Below, one piece after another: positions 47,683 through 48,695 of a DNA stretch of 48,695 nt. The DNA lies in assembly GCA_015064395.1 (NCBI GenBank), contig SVSH01000015.1, forward strand, positions 1-48,695, in the 5' to 3' direction. The number at the start of each line of letters is the position of its first letter. Position 1 is the stretch's first letter. The notes under the pieces were generated by a model that was not told the origin of the DNA, made no database searches, and saw nothing but the letters and a program-made list of their open reading frames with translations. A program made the position numbers and the translations under genes. The stretch comes from Oscillospiraceae bacterium (lineage in GTDB: Bacteria; Bacillota; Clostridia; Oscillospirales; CAG-272).

Positions 47683-48695
47683 TCAAGCAAGCTCGTCCGG
47701 GATGTCCCCGGGCTTGAGCTCGACTGATGCGGAGGGGATTTTGATCTTGCGGCAGGAGGCGCCGGCAAATTTGCTGTCAGCGGCAGGGGCGGCGAGCACT
47801 CGCTCAAGGACTGCGCCCGGCTTCATGGTGATGAGCTGAACGCCCTGCGAGGTACGTGTCGTCTTTTCTGGAATCATGGCAGACTTAATGAGAATGCCGC
47901 GATTGTCGTTGCCAACGAGCAACAGATCCAAGGGCTTGTTGTTCTTCTCATAATAAATCGCCACAACGGGGGAGACGTCGGAATAAGCACCCGTCAGCTT
48001 GCGGCGGAAGCCCTTGGTCTCATACGCGCTCATGGGAACGCGGACGCCCTTGCCGTTTTGGAAGATCAGAACGACGTGATCCTTGGGAGAAAGCGAGGTG
48101 TGCAGCAGGTGCATCAGCAACGGACGCTCACCATCACCCATGCCCAGCTTGCTGGGGATAAACTCACCCATCTGCGAGGATTTGAGCATATCAAACTCGG
48201 CGATACGGGCACGGAAGAGCTGTGCCTTGTCGGTGAAGAACAGCACGTCGTCGTTGGGAGCGGCGTCCACCATGTCAACGACGCGGTCGCCCTCCTTGAG
48301 ACGCTGATCCTCCAGGTTGGTGTTGGGACGAATGGCCAGCTTTTTGATATATCCCTCACGTGTGAAGACCAGCTTGGTGGGCACCGCGGCCTCCTCAGCC
48401 TCGCTCTTGGCAGGGTCGAAGACCTCAAAGGGAGGCTCTACGATGATGGTCTTGCGGGGCTTGCCGTATTTCTGCTTGATGGCCGTGAGCTGCTTGGTGA
48501 TCAGCGCCTTGAGCTTGAGCTCGTCGGCGAGGATGCCCTCCAACTCCTCGATCTCCTTTTGCAGAGCCTCGATCTCGCTGATGCGGTCGAGAATATAGCG
48601 GCGGTTGAGGTTACGCAGCTTGATGTCGGCGATATAATTGGCCTGGATCTCGTCGACATCAAGCTGCGTAACCTCAACCGCCGCTATATTCTCGA
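47683..48695 (-). CDS. Type IIA topoisomerase subunit A (topoisomerase IV-like), 5' part missing
   Basis: The frame runs off the right edge; about 338 C-terminal residues are present. The segment EIQANYIADIKLRNLNRRYILDRISEIEALQKEIEELEGILAD is the end of the coiled coil and C-gate of GyrA/ParC, and YGKPRKTIIVE begins the C-terminal beta-pinwheel. I see no QRRGGKG-type GyrA box, so topoisomerase IV A is favoured. The last 35 bases (48661-48695) are the exact reverse complement of 48587-48621, so residues beyond about DVDEIQ are unreliable. parE is presumably upstream, outside the window. Confidence 0.85.
   Translation of the reverse strand, partial: ENIAAVEVTQLDVDEIQANYIADIKLRNLNRRYILDRISEIEALQKEIEELEGILADELKLKALITKQLTAIKQKYGKPRKTIIVEPPFEVFDPAKSEAEEAAVPTKLVFTREGYIKKLAIRPNTNLEDQRLKEGDRVVDMVDAAPNDDVLFFTDKAQLFRARIAEFDMLKSSQMGEFIPSKLGMGDGERPLLMHLLHTSLSPKDHVVLIFQNGKGVRVPMSAYETKGFRRKLTGAYSDVSPVVAIYYEKNNKPLDLLLVGNDNRGILIKSAMIPEKTTRTSQGVQLITMKPGAVLERVLAAPAADSKFAGASCRKIKIPSASVELKPGDIPDELA
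48587..48695. repeat. Perfect 35-nt inverted repeat at the contig end
   Basis: Positions 48587-48621 and 48661-48695 are exact reverse complements, 35 of 35, with a 39-base centre, and the second arm ends precisely at the last base. Both arms lie in the topoisomerase coding frame. This pattern is typical of a fold-back assembly or library artefact rather than biology. Confidence 0.95.

Overview
The window is a 48.7-kb stretch of a moderately GC-rich Bacillota chromosome, most likely from an uncultured gut-type member of the Clostridia. Four things point there: the housekeeping gene order (plsX-rnc-radical SAM-smc-ftsY, then rdgB-yhbY-nadD-yqeK-LCP-rsfS-leuS-rpsU), strong AGGAGG-type ribosome binding sites, many near-consensus TTGACA-17-TATAAT promoters, and a biotin-dependent Na+-pumping decarboxylase cluster. 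No phage, transposase, rRNA or CRISPR array was seen. Species cannot be named from the sequence. The right end (48587-48695) folds back on itself as a perfect 35-nt inverted repeat inside a truncated topoisomerase gene, so the last bases are probably an assembly artefact.

Layout. 1-15.4 kb (+): a dense housekeeping run covering tRNA modification (trmFO), lipid and RNA metabolism (plsX, rnc), chromosome segregation and protein targeting (smc, ftsY), nucleotide-pool cleaning, ribosome assembly, NAD synthesis, wall-polymer attachment (LCP), leuS and rpsU; many genes overlap by ATGA. 15.4-20.4 kb (mostly -): a small membrane protein, then a four-gene operon (esterase, Fe-S aldo/keto reductase, membrane-anchored propeller-like protein, cytosolic GH31 glycosidase) behind a consensus promoter with an inverted repeat at the start site. 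20.4-23.1 kb (-): a FakB/FakA fatty-acid kinase pair. 23.4-24.1 kb (+): an XRE regulator with a membrane tail. 24.1-28.7 kb (-): GT8 glycosyltransferase, PlsC-like acyltransferase, CrtO-like membrane protein, then rplS, then a polysaccharide flippase. 28.9-31.6 kb (+): ECF sigma factor, its probable membrane partner, and a HAD phosphatase. 31.6-37.8 kb: divergent GH31 lipoprotein with carbohydrate-binding modules and GH36 alpha-galactosidase. 37.8-38.3 kb: an unusual palindrome-rich repeat and tRNA-Ser(GCT). 38.3-40.3 kb (-): DUF951-ruvA-ruvB. 40.5-46 kb (+): Na+-translocating decarboxylase with two kinds of carboxyltransferase plus the BioY biotin transporter. 46-48.7 kb (-): ThrH-like phosphatase, a BspA-like lipoprotein, a tiny membrane protein and a topoisomerase IV A fragment.

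Together these describe a fermentative, glycan-using anaerobe. It takes alpha-linked sugars (two GH31, one GH36), recycles exogenous fatty acids into phospholipid (FakAB, PlsX, PlsC) and conserves energy by decarboxylation-driven Na+ export with imported biotin. The least explained items are the two intergenic repeat families (24-nt-spaced GTGAAAT palindromes and 22-nt-spaced GTAGAG boxes upstream of promoters), the decarboxylase operon with a divergent second carboxyltransferase, the esterase/AKR/propeller/GH31 operon, and an insertion before the Smc Walker A motif.
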